From positions 1-23,735 of the IMG/VR virus record IMGVR_UViG_3300035180_001006: a DNA stretch of 23,735 bases. The stretch is one strand, 5' to 3'. The notes beneath the pieces were generated by a model that was given only the letters and a program-made list of their open reading frames with translations, had not been told where the DNA came from and made no database searches. Of this stretch, positions 1 to 6,156 are shown one piece after another. The DNA is from a virus. Positions within the stretch are counted from its first letter, which is position 1, and every line of letters starts with the position of its first letter. The translations under genes were made by a program, and so were the position numbers.

Positions 1-90
1 GCCGCCAATATACAGGTATTGAATGTGCCACAGGTTGCCGTCACAAGTGACGAAAACGATCAACGTGTTCCCATTTATCATTTCAGCCAT
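1..90 (-). CDS. Hypothetical protein, partial at left edge
   Basis: An open frame starts at ATG 90-88 and runs off the window with no stop. The visible 30 residues begin MAEMINGNTLIVFV and look like the first strand of a small beta-rich protein. It continues the leftward series of small genes, 15 bases after the stop at 106. I do not recognise a family and too little is visible to give a function. Confidence 0.45.
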   Translation of the reverse strand, partial: MAEMINGNTLIVFVTCDGNLWHIQYLYIGG

Positions 91-105
91 GCGCTGCGCG
101 AGTAG

Positions 106-360
106 TCAGGACTTGATAACCCAAACTCGGACGACGCCCCCATTCCGTTCCGGCCTCGTGCTGGGGCGGTAGCCGACGCGCTCAAGGTGTTTGCGGATGG
201 ACGCGAAAAGAACGCCGTAGAGGTTCGGGTTGCTGGGCGGTTCAACTACCGCGTGGCAGTCATCGCTCGTGAACTCCCGCCCGCGCATCTTCGCCAGCAC
301 GACGGGCTTCATCCGTTCAACCCAGTCCCGTTCGAGTAAATCAAGCTGCGTCGCGTTCAT
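106..360 (-). CDS. Small conserved phage-type protein (winged-helix-like)
   Basis: The protein is 84 residues from ATG 360-358. I chose this start over one 24 bases upstream because its ATG forms an ATGA overlap with the preceding gene (stop 357-359). The C-terminal half (IRKHLERVGYRPSTRPERNG, then VVRVWVI) has the look of a short wing hairpin. It resembles small phage proteins whose chain ends in a 'YRxSxRP...RVW' stretch, so a winged-helix fold is possible. No catalytic motif is visible and the function is unknown. It lies in the leftward operon downstream of the integron integrase. Confidence 0.6.
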   Translation of the reverse strand: MNATQLDLLERDWVERMKPVVLAKMRGREFTSDDCHAVVEPPSNPNLYGVLFASIRKHLERVGYRPSTRPERNGGVVRVWVIKS

Positions 361-458
361 CGGTTCACTTTCTTGCACAGCCACCAGCCGATGACTATGC
401 CGGTCAGGAGCATCAGGGTTGGTAGAAGTTGCTGGTAGGAGTAGAAAAGAAATTTCAT
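357..458 (-). CDS. 33-residue membrane peptide
   Basis: This very small gene starts at ATG 458-456 and stops at TGA 359-357. It overlaps its upstream neighbour by ATGA (458-455) and its downstream neighbour by ATGA (360-357). The product (MKFLFYSYQQLLPTLMLLTG onward) has one hydrophobic span of about 20 residues, then WWLCKK and a basic end, so it is probably a single-pass inner-membrane peptide. The two stop/start overlaps are the main evidence that it is translated. A role in lysis or superinfection exclusion is possible, but nothing in the sequence decides it. Confidence 0.5.
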   Translation of the reverse strand: MKFLFYSYQQLLPTLMLLTGIVIGWWLCKKVNR

Positions 459-838
459 CGGTTCAAATAAACGGCCAACACTTTTTTGAACTTCGCCGTC
501 TCGGCTTTGATATTTTCGGTCGTGGCGACGAATGAAAGATTAAGCTCACATCCTTGGACAATGCAAATGCTGACGGAGGCAATCGGCGTGACCGTGACTG
601 GCCTGACACTGTGGTTAATGCTCATCCAGACACGCGCCCTGTCTGTGTTGATGAACGTGCCGCGCGTCGCCACCGTAAGCGCCCGACGCCACAACCGTTG
701 CAGATGGATGCACTCGACATCCAGCGCATCGGAAAGCTTCTTCTGTAATGCGTCGTGCCGGTAGCCTTCGGTGATTTCCTTTGAGTAATCGCGGCACAGT
801 TGGTTGATTGAATCTTGATCGAGTAGTTCTGTTTTCAT
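455..838 (-). CDS. Hypothetical protein, 127 residues
   Basis: The start is ATG 838-836, which overlaps the stop of the upstream zinc-ribbon gene (ATGA). The open frame extends further upstream, but that part reads over the zinc-ribbon gene. The N-terminal 55 residues are charged and helical. The C-terminal half is beta-rich and ends in a lysine-rich helix. No family is recognised. Conserved spacing and overlaps put it in the leftward phage operon. Confidence 0.6.
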   Translation of the reverse strand: MKTELLDQDSINQLCRDYSKEITEGYRHDALQKKLSDALDVECIHLQRLWRRALTVATRGTFINTDRARVWMSINHSVRPVTVTPIASVSICIVQGCELNLSFVATTENIKAETAKFKKVLAVYLNR

Positions 839-996
839 ATTTCGTAATCGTGCGGCAACGGCATTTTGCAGCCGATGCACAACTTGCCGCCAATCCAGTG
901 CGACCAGATGCGGCCATCAATCAGGGCGTGCGTCCAACCGCAGCCGGGGCAGCGCACTCGCGGGTAGGTTCGACGGGGCTTGCGCGGCTTGGTCAT
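835..996 (-). CDS. Small zinc-ribbon protein
   Basis: The product is 53 residues from ATG 996-994 to TGA 837-835. After a basic start (MTKPRKPRRTYPRV) it has CPGC and, about 25 residues later, CIGC, a classic four-cysteine zinc ribbon. Both ends overlap neighbouring genes by ATGA. Such proteins in phages usually bind nucleic acid or modulate host proteins; here the role is unknown. Confidence 0.6.
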   Translation of the reverse strand: MTKPRKPRRTYPRVRCPGCGWTHALIDGRIWSHWIGGKLCIGCKMPLPHDYEI

Positions 997-1199
997 GCGA
1001 ATTGCAACTGGCGTTTGCGTTGGCGTGAGAGCGTAACGAGAATGATTGCCGAATGGCGGCGGGATTCAACCGGCAGCTTGTCGTTGTTAAGCTCTTGCAT
1101 TTCGCGGCGATCTGCAAAAGCAACAAGGCAACTGTCGCACAGCATCGTGTCGCATGGCTTGGTTTCACCGCAAGGGCACTTGGAATTTTCAAAGCTCAT
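993..1199 (-). CDS. Small cysteine-rich protein
   Basis: The product is 68 residues from ATG 1199-1197. The first 25 residues carry CPCG, a further Cys, and CDSC, consistent with a zinc-binding knuckle. The rest is basic (SRRHSA, SRQRKRQ). I prefer this start to one 102 bases upstream because the upstream stop and this start form ATGA (1199-1196). Function unknown; a nucleic-acid or protein-binding role is plausible. Confidence 0.55.
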   Translation of the reverse strand: MSFENSKCPCGETKPCDTMLCDSCLVAFADRREMQELNNDKLPVESRRHSAIILVTLSRQRKRQLQFA

Positions 1200-1633
1200 A
1201 AGCCTAAAGGATAAAGCAAAACGGAAAAGACAAGAGGGACAAGAGAACAAGTCCCCAGAAGAACAGAAAGAGAGAAGCCAAAAGGGAAAACCAGAGCGCA
1301 CCGTGATGCGCTCGCGTTCACCCTCTGAGCTAGGCCGGTAGGTAGGGGACAGTGAATCCTGCGTGCCTTGACCCGCGTTTCTTTATCCCTCTCGGGGCGG
1401 TGGAGTATTACCACCGGGCGGCGTTCACGGCAAAAGAAAACACCGGCCAACCCTTGCGGGCCAACCGGCGTCACGATGCCAACGATTGATCGGTGAACTC
1501 CACCATGAGCGGAGAGCGCCTTGCGGCGGCTTTTGTTATCGTTGGTATCAAACTCATCATGGTCATGTTCACCGATCAAGGAGAACGCAACCAAGTTAAT
1601 CGCACCGTTCACGGCGTCAAATCGAATCTTCAT
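1196..1633 (-). CDS. Hypothetical protein with hydrophobic C-terminus
   Basis: The frame is 145 codons from ATG 1633-1631 to TGA 1198-1196 and has ATGA overlaps at both ends, which is the main support. The first 40 residues are acidic (IGEHDHDEFD). The middle is basic. The last 35 residues (from VFPFGF) are hydrophobic and come from a pyrimidine-rich stretch. That composition could instead mean that the true gene is shorter and 1200-1330 is non-coding. No family is recognised. Confidence 0.4.
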   Translation of the reverse strand: MKIRFDAVNGAINLVAFSLIGEHDHDEFDTNDNKSRRKALSAHGGVHRSIVGIVTPVGPQGLAGVFFCRERRPVVILHRPERDKETRVKARRIHCPLPTGLAQRVNASASRCALVFPFGFSLSVLLGTCSLVPLVFSVLLYPLGL

Positions 1634-1923
1634 CTCCTAAAAACCTCCGTGCCGTCCCCGGCGGGAACGCAGTAGGGGCGTTCCTTGGGTTGTGGCGCAG
1701 ACGTTGGCCGCTCGCGCCGGATGCGGTCGTTGTATTCTTGGGCGGCGTGGCTCGCCAGCTTGTGCGCCTTCGTCTTGGACTTCTCGAACCCGCCGACGCC
1801 TTCGATTGAACAACCCAGCGCATCGTTAATAAACCAATCCCACCAGCCGCTTGCTCGGCGGGACAGTCTCGGAATAGCGCGGCCCGTCACGCGGTCATGG
1901 ACATTTAGGGCGTGCGGTTTCAT
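1630..1923 (-). CDS. Hypothetical protein directly downstream of intI
   Basis: The product is 97 residues. Its ATG (1923-1921) overlaps the intI stop (1922-1920) as ATGA, so the two genes are very likely translationally coupled. The protein is basic, tryptophan-containing (SGWWDWFINDA) and mostly helical, ending in a charged tail. No known family is recognised. It shows that the integron integrase lies inside the phage leftward operon and not in a separate unit. Confidence 0.6.
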   Translation of the reverse strand: MKPHALNVHDRVTGRAIPRLSRRASGWWDWFINDALGCSIEGVGGFEKSKTKAHKLASHAAQEYNDRIRRERPTSAPQPKERPYCVPAGDGTEVFRR

Positions 1924-2915
1924 TTGTCCAATGGCGATTTGATGCACTCTGCCGGCTTCCGCGCAAGATGGATATAAATCAGCGTCGTCTCAATCTTCCG
2001 GTGCCCCATCAAATCCTTGATACGGTAGATGTCCGTGCCAGCTTCGTAAAGATGCGTGCCAAAGCAATGCCGGAAGCAATGCGGCGTGAACCTTTGATCC
2101 AGCCCGATGAGATGCCGCGCTGCCTGAACGCATTTCTGAATGGTGTTCTCGTGGATGTGCCACCGCTTCAACCGGCCCTGATCCTCCGGGTCAGGCGAGA
2201 GATATTTTGCACCGAATACATATTGCCAGCCAAATTCACGTTCCGCGTTCCTGTATTTGTGCCGCAAGGCATCCGGCAAGGCCACGCACGCGCCGCCGTC
2301 CTGCTGCCATCGCAACCTCATGCGTTCAATCTGCGCCCTCAGATCGTCCCGCAAAGTTTCCGGCAACATCACTTGGCGGTCATGATCCTGCTTCGGCGCA
2401 CGGATCGTCACCGTGCCGCGCTCGAAATCAATCTCTTGGGCGCGCAAGTCGAGGGCTTCATTGATGCGTAGCCCGCAACCGTAAAGCGTGCGGCAGACCA
2501 GCCGGTTCTCCTCACCCTGGACGGCCCGGATCAACTCAAGCGTGCGCGCCTTCGCTATCACGATGGGTAGTCGCTTCGGCTTTGCCGCCAAGCTGAACTG
2601 CCCGAAATCGCCGAGCTTCACCTTCAACACCTCGCGATAGAGGCAGACGATGGCGCACATGGCCGAGTGCTGCGTAGACCATGCCACCTTCTTCACATCC
2701 GCCAGGTAGGTCAGGAACGCGCGGATTTCCGGCTCGCGCATTTCCCTCGGATCACGGTTATGAAACGCCGCGAACTCGTAACAATAGCCGAGATACTGGG
2801 CGATGCTGCTGCGCTTGTAGCGGAGCATGGTCATCACCTCGCGCATTTCCTCGCGCAGCCGTTTCGGCTTCGGTTCTGCTTTCGCGGTGTGAATCTCCAT
2901 TTTAACAGATGCCAC
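1920..2915 (-). CDS. intI: Integron integrase (IntI-type tyrosine recombinase)
   Basis: IntI enzymes recombine folded single-stranded attC sites with attI or with each other. From the GTG start (331 residues), the SAM-like core-binding domain spans about 20-105 and the catalytic domain about 115-331. Visible catalytic residues are Arg150 (GCGLRINEAL), Lys175, His279 and Arg282 (TPHCFRH), His305 (LMGHRKIETT) and nucleophile Tyr314. The insert at about 210-260 (ALPDALRHKY to LKRWHIHENT) is the extra IntI domain that other phage integrases lack, and the end (IKSPLD) also fits IntI. ATG 2900-2898 is an equally good start; neither has a clear ribosome site. The gene is leftward and abuts attI (junction at 2930/2931). 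It is coupled to the next phage gene by ATGA. The family is certain; activity is not tested. Confidence 0.95.
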   Translation of the reverse strand: MASVKMEIHTAKAEPKPKRLREEMREVMTMLRYKRSSIAQYLGYCYEFAAFHNRDPREMREPEIRAFLTYLADVKKVAWSTQHSAMCAIVCLYREVLKVKLGDFGQFSLAAKPKRLPIVIAKARTLELIRAVQGEENRLVCRTLYGCGLRINEALDLRAQEIDFERGTVTIRAPKQDHDRQVMLPETLRDDLRAQIERMRLRWQQDGGACVALPDALRHKYRNAEREFGWQYVFGAKYLSPDPEDQGRLKRWHIHENTIQKCVQAARHLIGLDQRFTPHCFRHCFGTHLYEAGTDIYRIKDLMGHRKIETTLIYIHLARKPAECIKSPLDK

Positions 2916-2939
2916 TCGGCATATTAGATGTTAGAGAGC
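2901..2939 (+). other. Candidate attI and first cassette junction
   Basis: The bases GTTAGAGAGC (2930-2939) are a core site with the predicted cut after G2930. They are the perfect reverse complement of the R'' box of the first attC (3077-3086), which marks the left border of cassette 1. To the left, ATGCC-ACTC-GGCAT (2909-2922) forms a small hairpin flanked by TTTTAAC and GTTAGAG. IntI-binding elements of attI are not recognisable by eye. The site lies only 15-30 bases from the intI start, so attI must overlap the intI 5' end. Confidence 0.65.
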
Positions 2940-3160
2940 TTTTCACACTCCGCTCGGAGCATGTTGGAAATTTCCATGTAGATGACGACCATGCACCGGC
3001 GCTGGGTTCGTTCCTCGTCATTGAAGGCGCGAGCCTTGTCCATTTCACGCGCTCTACGCTCAAGCCGTTTCGCCATGCTCTCTAACAATTCGATGGAGCA
3101 CAACGCGGCTTGGCTACTGACTTCGGCCATCATCTCTTTACGTTCGGGTGTCGCATTCAT
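2924..3160 (-). CDS. Cassette 1 protein, helical, unknown
   Basis: The product is 78 residues from ATG 3160-3158, inside the loop of attC1, to TAA 2926-2924, which lies beyond the cassette border in attI. It is charged and helical (EMMAEV, RLERRAREMDKARAF) and probably a coiled-coil-like protein. About the first 28 residues are encoded by attC1. The end (CEKLSNI) is encoded by the junction with attI. No known family is seen. It sits 8 bases upstream of the intI GTG, so ribosomes finishing here could re-initiate on intI. Confidence 0.6.
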   Translation of the reverse strand: MNATPERKEMMAEVSSQAALCSIELLESMAKRLERRAREMDKARAFNDEERTQRRCMVVIYMEISNMLRAECEKLSNI

Positions 3161-3213
3161 TTCGATCCTTATACCGCGCTCGCCGCCGCGTGGCTCATCT
3201 CACCGTTCAGCGG
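3077..3213 (+). other. attC: attC1 (cassette 1, cut 3205/3206)
   Basis: R'' GCTCTCTAAC (3077-3086) is an exact reverse complement of the cassette start at 2930. Left arm GATGGAGCACAACGCGGC pairs with right arm GCCGCGTGGCTCATC, leaving extra bases only on the left. R' is GTTCAGC. The loop carries the cassette 1 start codon and the cassette 2 stop codon. Confidence 0.85.
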
Positions 3214-3723
3214 ATACGGCGTCGCGTCCCCTCGCAGGTAGAGCGGATGGGCGGGCGAGCCGTCTTTGTTTTGTTTCAGGCAGTAGAGGTGCGGCAGTAG
3301 CGCCATAACCTGCTTGTCTCTGCCCATGTGGTTGCCGTCCTTGCCCCACGCCGCGATTACGATTCCCGCGCCTTGCGAGAGAGTTTTCAACGTGCGGTCA
3401 TTGTCCGGCCCGATTGGGTCTTGCGCGGCCATCATGTCTCGCGGTTGCGTGGCACGGAAGGCGAAGAGATTCACCATGCAGAGTCCGCCGTAGTTCCACC
3501 GCTTCGCGTAGCCCACGCAGCGGCGGATTGTCGGGTCGTCTTGCGTCTCGTCAGCCGTCGAGGGGTTTAGTCCCACGAACATGCAGTAGGGCGCGTCACT
3601 CCATCGCCGCCACAGGTCGTAGCGATAGAGTCGGCACGGCGAAAGAACCGCTGAACAAGGCGATGCATGGAACGCGCTTATCGCGTCCATCGGCAATTCA
3701 AGAGTCTGTTGAGGCGCGTCCAT
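3169..3723 (-). CDS. DUF1643 family protein (cassette 2)
   Basis: The product is 184 residues from ATG 3723-3721, which lies in the right arm of attC2. The open frame extends upstream, but that stretch reads antisense over cassette 3. The diagnostic DUF1643 block is clear: MFVGLNPSTADE (48-59), DDPTIRRC (62-69), YAKRWNYGGL (72-81), VNLFAFRAT (84-92), then GPDND and a VIAAWG strand near 122-127. DUF1643 proteins are common in phages and plasmids; their biochemical role is not established to my knowledge. The last 13 residues (PLNGEMSHAA onward) are read from attC1 and the stop is in the attC1 loop, outside this cassette. Confidence 0.85.
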   Translation of the reverse strand: MDAPQQTLELPMDAISAFHASPCSAVLSPCRLYRYDLWRRWSDAPYCMFVGLNPSTADETQDDPTIRRCVGYAKRWNYGGLCMVNLFAFRATQPRDMMAAQDPIGPDNDRTLKTLSQGAGIVIAAWGKDGNHMGRDKQVMALLPHLYCLKQNKDGSPAHPLYLRGDATPYPLNGEMSHAAASAV

Positions 3724-3742
3724 GAGATTATTCGTTCGGCGA
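3648..3742 (+). other. attC: attC2 (cassette 2, cut 3734/3735)
   Basis: R'' CCGCTGAAC pairs exactly with the cassette start at 3205. Left arm CATGGAACGCGC pairs with GCGCGTCCATG and leaves one extra A. R' is GTTCGGC. The DUF1643 ATG is within the right arm. Confidence 0.8.
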
Positions 3743-3943
3743 TTCCGTTCCGAACGGTGGATTGCAGTAGATGAGTTCCGGCTTCGCGGTTGGTTTTCCT
3801 TCGAGGAAGTCGAGGACGTGTTGAGGCGTGAACCAGATGCCGAGCGCAGCGGCGAGGAAGCCGCCAGTTCCGCAGGCCGGGTCAATCGCCGAACCAGTCG
3901 CTGCACCCAACGATGTGGGCGTTGACGTTTTTCGTGTTTTCAT
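3728..3943 (-). CDS. Miniature N6-methyltransferase-like protein (cassette 3)
   Basis: The product is only 71 residues from ATG 3943-3941 (in the attC3 loop; ATGA overlap with the upstream stop). It contains IDPACGTGGFLAAA (about 21-34), which is the SAM-binding motif I of HsdM-type DNA adenine methylases. It also contains NPPFGT (about 61-66), the catalytic motif IV. Between them is FTPQHVLDFLEG, a segment that in full methylases precedes motif I, so the order looks permuted. Full enzymes have several hundred residues; this can hardly be a complete methylase. It may be a remnant assembled from fragments, a SAM-binding decoy, or one chain of a complex. Residues 1-15 come from attC3 and the end SPNE from attC2. 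Confidence 0.55.
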   Translation of the reverse strand: MKTRKTSTPTSLGAATGSAIDPACGTGGFLAAALGIWFTPQHVLDFLEGKPTAKPELIYCNPPFGTESPNE

Positions 3944-3988
3944 AGTCTTTGGTCGCCCGCCTCGTGGATGAGCTTGTCGTTCAGGCGC
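3885..3988 (+). other. attC: attC3 (cassette 3, cut 3979/3980)
   Basis: R'' AATCGCCGAAC matches the cassette start at 3734 over 11 bases. Left arm GCTGCACCCAACGA pairs with TCGTGGATGAGC, with extra G and A on the left. The loop has the ATGA overlap of the genes of cassettes 3 and 4. Confidence 0.82.
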
Positions 3989-4125
3989 AGAGCACGCGCC
4001 TTGTCCCATCGAGCCTTTGCAGCGGCGCGGGCTTGCGCCTTTGTGCGGGCTTTGGCTTTTCCCGTCCCCGCCTTGCCGCCTCGCGCCCCGATGGCGGCGA
4101 GGTATTTGGTGATTGGGTCGCTCAC
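3940..4125 (-). CDS. Small basic Ala/Lys-rich protein (cassette 4, second gene)
   Basis: The product is 61 residues from GTG 4125-4123, which overlaps the upstream stop as GTGA. It begins VSDPITKYLAAIGARGGKAG and continues with alternating Lys/Ala/Arg repeats, then WDKARALRLNDKLIHEAG. It matches a common type of short 'RGGKA' basic protein found in phages and cassettes. The tail LNDKLIHEAGDQRL is encoded by the neighbouring attC3, and its stop overlaps the next gene's ATG. It is probably nucleic-acid binding; function unknown. Confidence 0.6.
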   Translation of the reverse strand: MSDPITKYLAAIGARGGKAGTGKAKARTKAQARAAAKARWDKARALRLNDKLIHEAGDQRL

Positions 4126-4355
4126 ACGCGGCTCGCGATTGCGAAGGCTTCGATTGCGTCCTCGCGTGATTCGTAGCCTGAGAGTGCTTCCCGGCTGTCG
4201 TTGAAGATTACGAACCATTCCCCGGATACGATTTCCGAGTCTATGATTCCGCCGCCTGCATTCGGGTTGCAGAGCATCGCGCCGGGCCGTGATTCCGTCC
4301 AGCCGGTGCAGAGGGTGTTCAGTGCTTCGATTACTTGGTTCGTGTTCGTTTTCAT
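4122..4355 (-). CDS. Hypothetical protein, 77 residues (cassette 4, first gene)
   Basis: ATG 4355-4353 begins MKTNTNQVIEALNTL. The protein has a short helix, a glycine-rich turn (NPNAGGG), a beta region (GEWFVIFND) and a final helix (YESREDAIEAFAIA). It is a compact domain with an Asp/Glu-rich end. The start lies about 80 bases left of attC4, so unlike most cassette genes here its N-terminus is not attC-encoded. The family is not recognised. Confidence 0.6.
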   Translation of the reverse strand: MKTNTNQVIEALNTLCTGWTESRPGAMLCNPNAGGGIIDSEIVSGEWFVIFNDSREALSGYESREDAIEAFAIASRV

Positions 4356-4436
4356 GGCTATACACTGCCATGCGCAAGCCGGTTGCACAAGAGAAATCTG
4401 CAACTATTTTCCGATTGTTTGTAAGCCATTGAAAAT

Positions 4437-4532
4437 GCGCCAGAACCACGGGATGCAGCGAACCCGGCTTGAGCGTTTCGGTTGCAATCATGGCGTCTTG
4501 TGGGCCGGGTCGCTGATCCCGACGTTATGCCG
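4437..4532 (+). other. attC: attC4 (cassette 4, cut 4524/4525)
   Basis: R'' GCGCCAGAAC is 9/10 to the cassette start at 3979. Left arm CGGGATGCAGCGAACCCGGC pairs with GCCGGGTCGCTGATCCCG, with extra G and A on the left. It is nearly identical to attC15. Confidence 0.9.
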
Positions 4533-4932
4533 TCTGGTAGCCACGGTCGCCGATGACATGGATGCTTTCCGAGCCGTCGTATTCCTCAATCTCGAATTGA
4601 GCGCCTTTGGTAAGCCATTCCACATTGAGGTCGTCCGCACCGAGGACGCACACATAGGCATCAGCTTTGCCGACCGCCTCGCGGATTAGTTGCTCCGCGA
4701 GCTTGCCAGCCTTTTCCTTGTCCCCGTCGAGGACGGCTTGCACGATGTCTCGGTGAGTTGTGAGCAGCGGTTTCCACTCATCGTCGTTCCACGTTGCCCA
4801 GCCTGCCCCGAATCCGGGGGAGTAGAGCACCGCCACTTTGCCGTCTTTCTCCATTCGCGGGAAACGGCATAACAAGGCGCTGGAGGCAATAGTGCCCCCG
4901 CCTTCTGTTTTCGTTTGGTCTTCGTTGTTCAT
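4525..4932 (-). CDS. Conserved phage-type hypothetical protein (cassette 5)
   Basis: The product is 135 residues from ATG 4932-4930, inside the attC5 loop and overlapping the upstream stop (ATGA). The body starts near residue 33 with VAVLYSPGFGAGWATWN, followed by a helical segment (DIVQAVLDGDKEKAGKLAEQ), a strand with VCVLGADDLNVEWL and an acidic end (FEIEEYDGSESI). I recall this pattern from unannotated phage and cassette proteins but know no function. About residues 6-25 (KTEGGGTIASSALLCRF) are attC5-encoded. It is one of only two cassette genes that stop at their own cassette border: TAA 4527-4525 is part of the core site itself. Confidence 0.7.
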   Translation of the reverse strand: MNNEDQTKTEGGGTIASSALLCRFPRMEKDGKVAVLYSPGFGAGWATWNDDEWKPLLTTHRDIVQAVLDGDKEKAGKLAEQLIREAVGKADAYVCVLGADDLNVEWLTKGAQFEIEEYDGSESIHVIGDRGYQTA

Positions 4933-4995
4933 ATATTTTTTGTGTTATCGGAGTCTTCCGCCGGGGCACTGTGCCTCAGCTTTTCGTTGGGCTGC
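4864..4995 (+). other. attC: attC5 (cassette 5, cut 4986/4987)
   Basis: R'' ACGGCATAAC pairs over 10 bases with the cassette start at 4524. Left arm CTGGAGGCAATAGTGCCCC pairs with GGGGCACTGTGCCTCAG, with extra G and A on the left. The loop carries an ATGA stop/start overlap at 4929-4932. Confidence 0.9.
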
Positions 4996-5531
4996 TTGGC
5001 GAACGTCCTCAGTTCATCGGCAGCCGCTTTGAGTTTTTGGATTGTGTCCGGTTGCCGCGCTGCCGGATGGCACACGCGGATTAGTTTCGCAGGCCAGAGT
5101 TTTGCCACGGCATCGCCAGCGAGTTTCCCGAACGTGATTACGATGTCGGGATTGTGGTGCTCAAGCGCACACTGGATATGTCGCGGCACTGGCAGGCAGA
5201 TTGTTTTCGGGTCGCCAGCGATTTCCGGCGAGGCTTCCTCCCAGATTATCGCATCACACATTTCACCGAACGCAGCCTTGAGCCTTCGGCCACTTACGCA
5301 GCCAGCGAATAGCGAGTAGTGGATCAGTCGCAGACGGTATTCGTCCCGTTTCATCCAGTGCATCCGCTCGATGCTTGCCTTGACCTTTTCCGGGTCACGC
5401 ACCCACATATTTTGCATGAAGGCCACGACGACGCAGCCCAACAATTCCTTGCTGACAACCGCCTTATCGCTGGTGATTCGAGAGTCACCGGCTTCGGCGG
5501 GCATCGCGGGCGGCATTGAGGTTGTAGACAT
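4929..5531 (-). CDS. Uracil-DNA glycosylase-like protein (cassette 6)
   Basis: The product is 200 residues from ATG 5531-5529 in the attC6 loop. The core resembles the UDG-like fold: a helical front, SLFAGCVSGRRLKAAFG (about 73-89), a strand and helix with NPDIVITFGKLAGDAV (about 127-142), then IRVCHPAARQPD (151-162), where HPAAR stands at the place of the C-terminal catalytic motif of UDGs. The usual N-terminal GxDPG motif is not evident, so it may be a divergent or non-glycosylase member. The last 25 residues (QPNEKLRHSAPAED onward) are read out of the cassette through the core site into attC5. The stop overlaps the next ATG. Confidence 0.6.
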   Translation of the reverse strand: MSTTSMPPAMPAEAGDSRITSDKAVVSKELLGCVVVAFMQNMWVRDPEKVKASIERMHWMKRDEYRLRLIHYSLFAGCVSGRRLKAAFGEMCDAIIWEEASPEIAGDPKTICLPVPRHIQCALEHHNPDIVITFGKLAGDAVAKLWPAKLIRVCHPAARQPDTIQKLKAAADELRTFAKQPNEKLRHSAPAEDSDNTKNI

Positions 5532-5566
5532 CTTGGCGGCGGTGTTAGAGTTTCACGTTCTGCCTA
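5433..5566 (+). other. attC: attC6 (cassette 6, cut 5557/5558)
   Basis: R'' GCAGCCCAAC pairs over 10 bases with the cassette start at 4986. Left arm CTGACAACCGCC pairs with GGCGGTGTTAG, leaving an extra A. R' is GTTCTGC. The cassette 6 ATG is in the loop. Confidence 0.8.
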
Positions 5567-5830
5567 CCAGTCCCACCGTCTCAGTGTTTCAGCCAGCCCG
5601 AGCACGTAGCGCAGAGTTGCTGCGCGCTCGCGGCGCAGTTCGCGGGCCGGACAACACGAGTCCTCGTCGGCCACGATCTTTTCTATTGCCGTGGCATCTT
5701 CGTCGAGTGCCCGGCACAGGGCGTCATAGGCTTCGTCCCACGGGTAGGCAGAACCACTTGCTGCACCAGAACCCGGCTTGGCTTGGGCAGTTCGGACGCC
5801 CGTTTCTTCGTTCACATTTTCTAGTTTCAT
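5564..5830 (-). CDS. Helical hypothetical protein (cassette 7)
   Basis: The product is 88 residues from ATG 5830-5828, inside the attC7 loop, with an ATGA overlap to the gene upstream. It has an N-terminal attC-encoded linker (AQAKPGSGAASGS). Two charged helices follow (YDALCRALDEDATAIEKIVA and LRRERAATLRYVLGLAETLR). No known family is visible. It ends RRWDW at TAG 5566-5564, 6 bases inside its own cassette. Together with cassette 5 it is an exception to the read-through rule. Confidence 0.6.
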   Translation of the reverse strand: MKLENVNEETGVRTAQAKPGSGAASGSAYPWDEAYDALCRALDEDATAIEKIVADEDSCCPARELRRERAATLRYVLGLAETLRRWDW

Positions 5831-5881
5831 AAAGTCTCTTTCGGTTGCGCCGCCGGGTCGGTGAGCTTTTCGTTAGCAGCA
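5743..5881 (+). other. attC: attC7 (cassette 7, cut 5872/5873)
   Basis: R'' GGTAGGCAGAAC pairs over 12 bases with the cassette start at 5557. Left arm GCTGCACCAGAACCCGGC pairs with GCCGGGTCGGTGAGC, with extra bases on the left. The loop holds ATGA at 5827-5830. Confidence 0.88.
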
Positions 5882-6156
5882 TCCCATGCGTCCGCCGCCT
5901 CTGCCTTGCTGCGTTTCCAGAGTTTCATCGGCGGGGACTTCCAAACTTCCTCGCAATCTTCATTTGGGCAGGTGTAGGCGAACTCCTTGCCGTGGTTATC
6001 CCGCGTCGCTTCGAGTCTCACCGGCGAGAATCCACACCGCCAGCACGGTAGCACATCGCGCCCCCACTTTTGCTTGCCCACGAGACTGCTGCTAACAACC
6101 GGCTGCACGCGAACCGGCGCGGGCCTCAGCAGTTCAGATGTCGGAGACGTATTCAC
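5827..6156 (-). CDS. Lar-like zinc-ribbon protein (cassette 8)
   Basis: The product is 109 residues. The start is GTG 6156-6154, chosen because it overlaps the upstream stop as GTGA inside the attC8 loop. The core has LPCWRCGFSPVRL (about 36-48), then YTCPNEDCEEVW about 18 residues on, and ends with AEAADAWDAAN. That layout matches Lar-family restriction-alleviation and related phage zinc ribbons (CPFCG...C..C...EAI.AWN). A role against host restriction is possible by family only. The tail ANEKLTDPAAQPKETL is attC7-encoded. The stop overlaps the next ATG. Confidence 0.65.
   Translation of the reverse strand: MNTSPTSELLRPAPVRVQPVVSSSLVGKQKWGRDVLPCWRCGFSPVRLEATRDNHGKEFAYTCPNEDCEEVWKSPPMKLWKRSKAEAADAWDAANEKLTDPAAQPKETL

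Noticed and set aside
808-1341. + strand ORF of 177 codons in the left region
   Set aside because: It crosses three coupled minus-strand genes and its end is a low-complexity Lys/Glu stretch from a purine-rich tract.
1439-1477. Leftward intrinsic terminator (hairpin with G-U pairs followed by a T-rich run)
   Set aside because: It lies inside an open frame with ATGA overlaps at both ends, and the stem depends on several G-U pairs. I keep it only as a possibility.
1920-2915. Ordinary phage integrase for lysogeny
   Set aside because: The extra domain between residues about 210 and 260, the IntI-like C-terminus and the adjacent cassette array identify an integron integrase. A role in phage integration cannot be excluded but is not shown.
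4201-4689. + strand ORF containing GMQRTRLERFGCNHGVLWAG
   Set aside because: It is a translation of attC4 across its arms. Similar '+ strand QRTR' peptides recur at each attC (also 8348-8824, 6553-7200), while the conserved proteins are on the minus strand.
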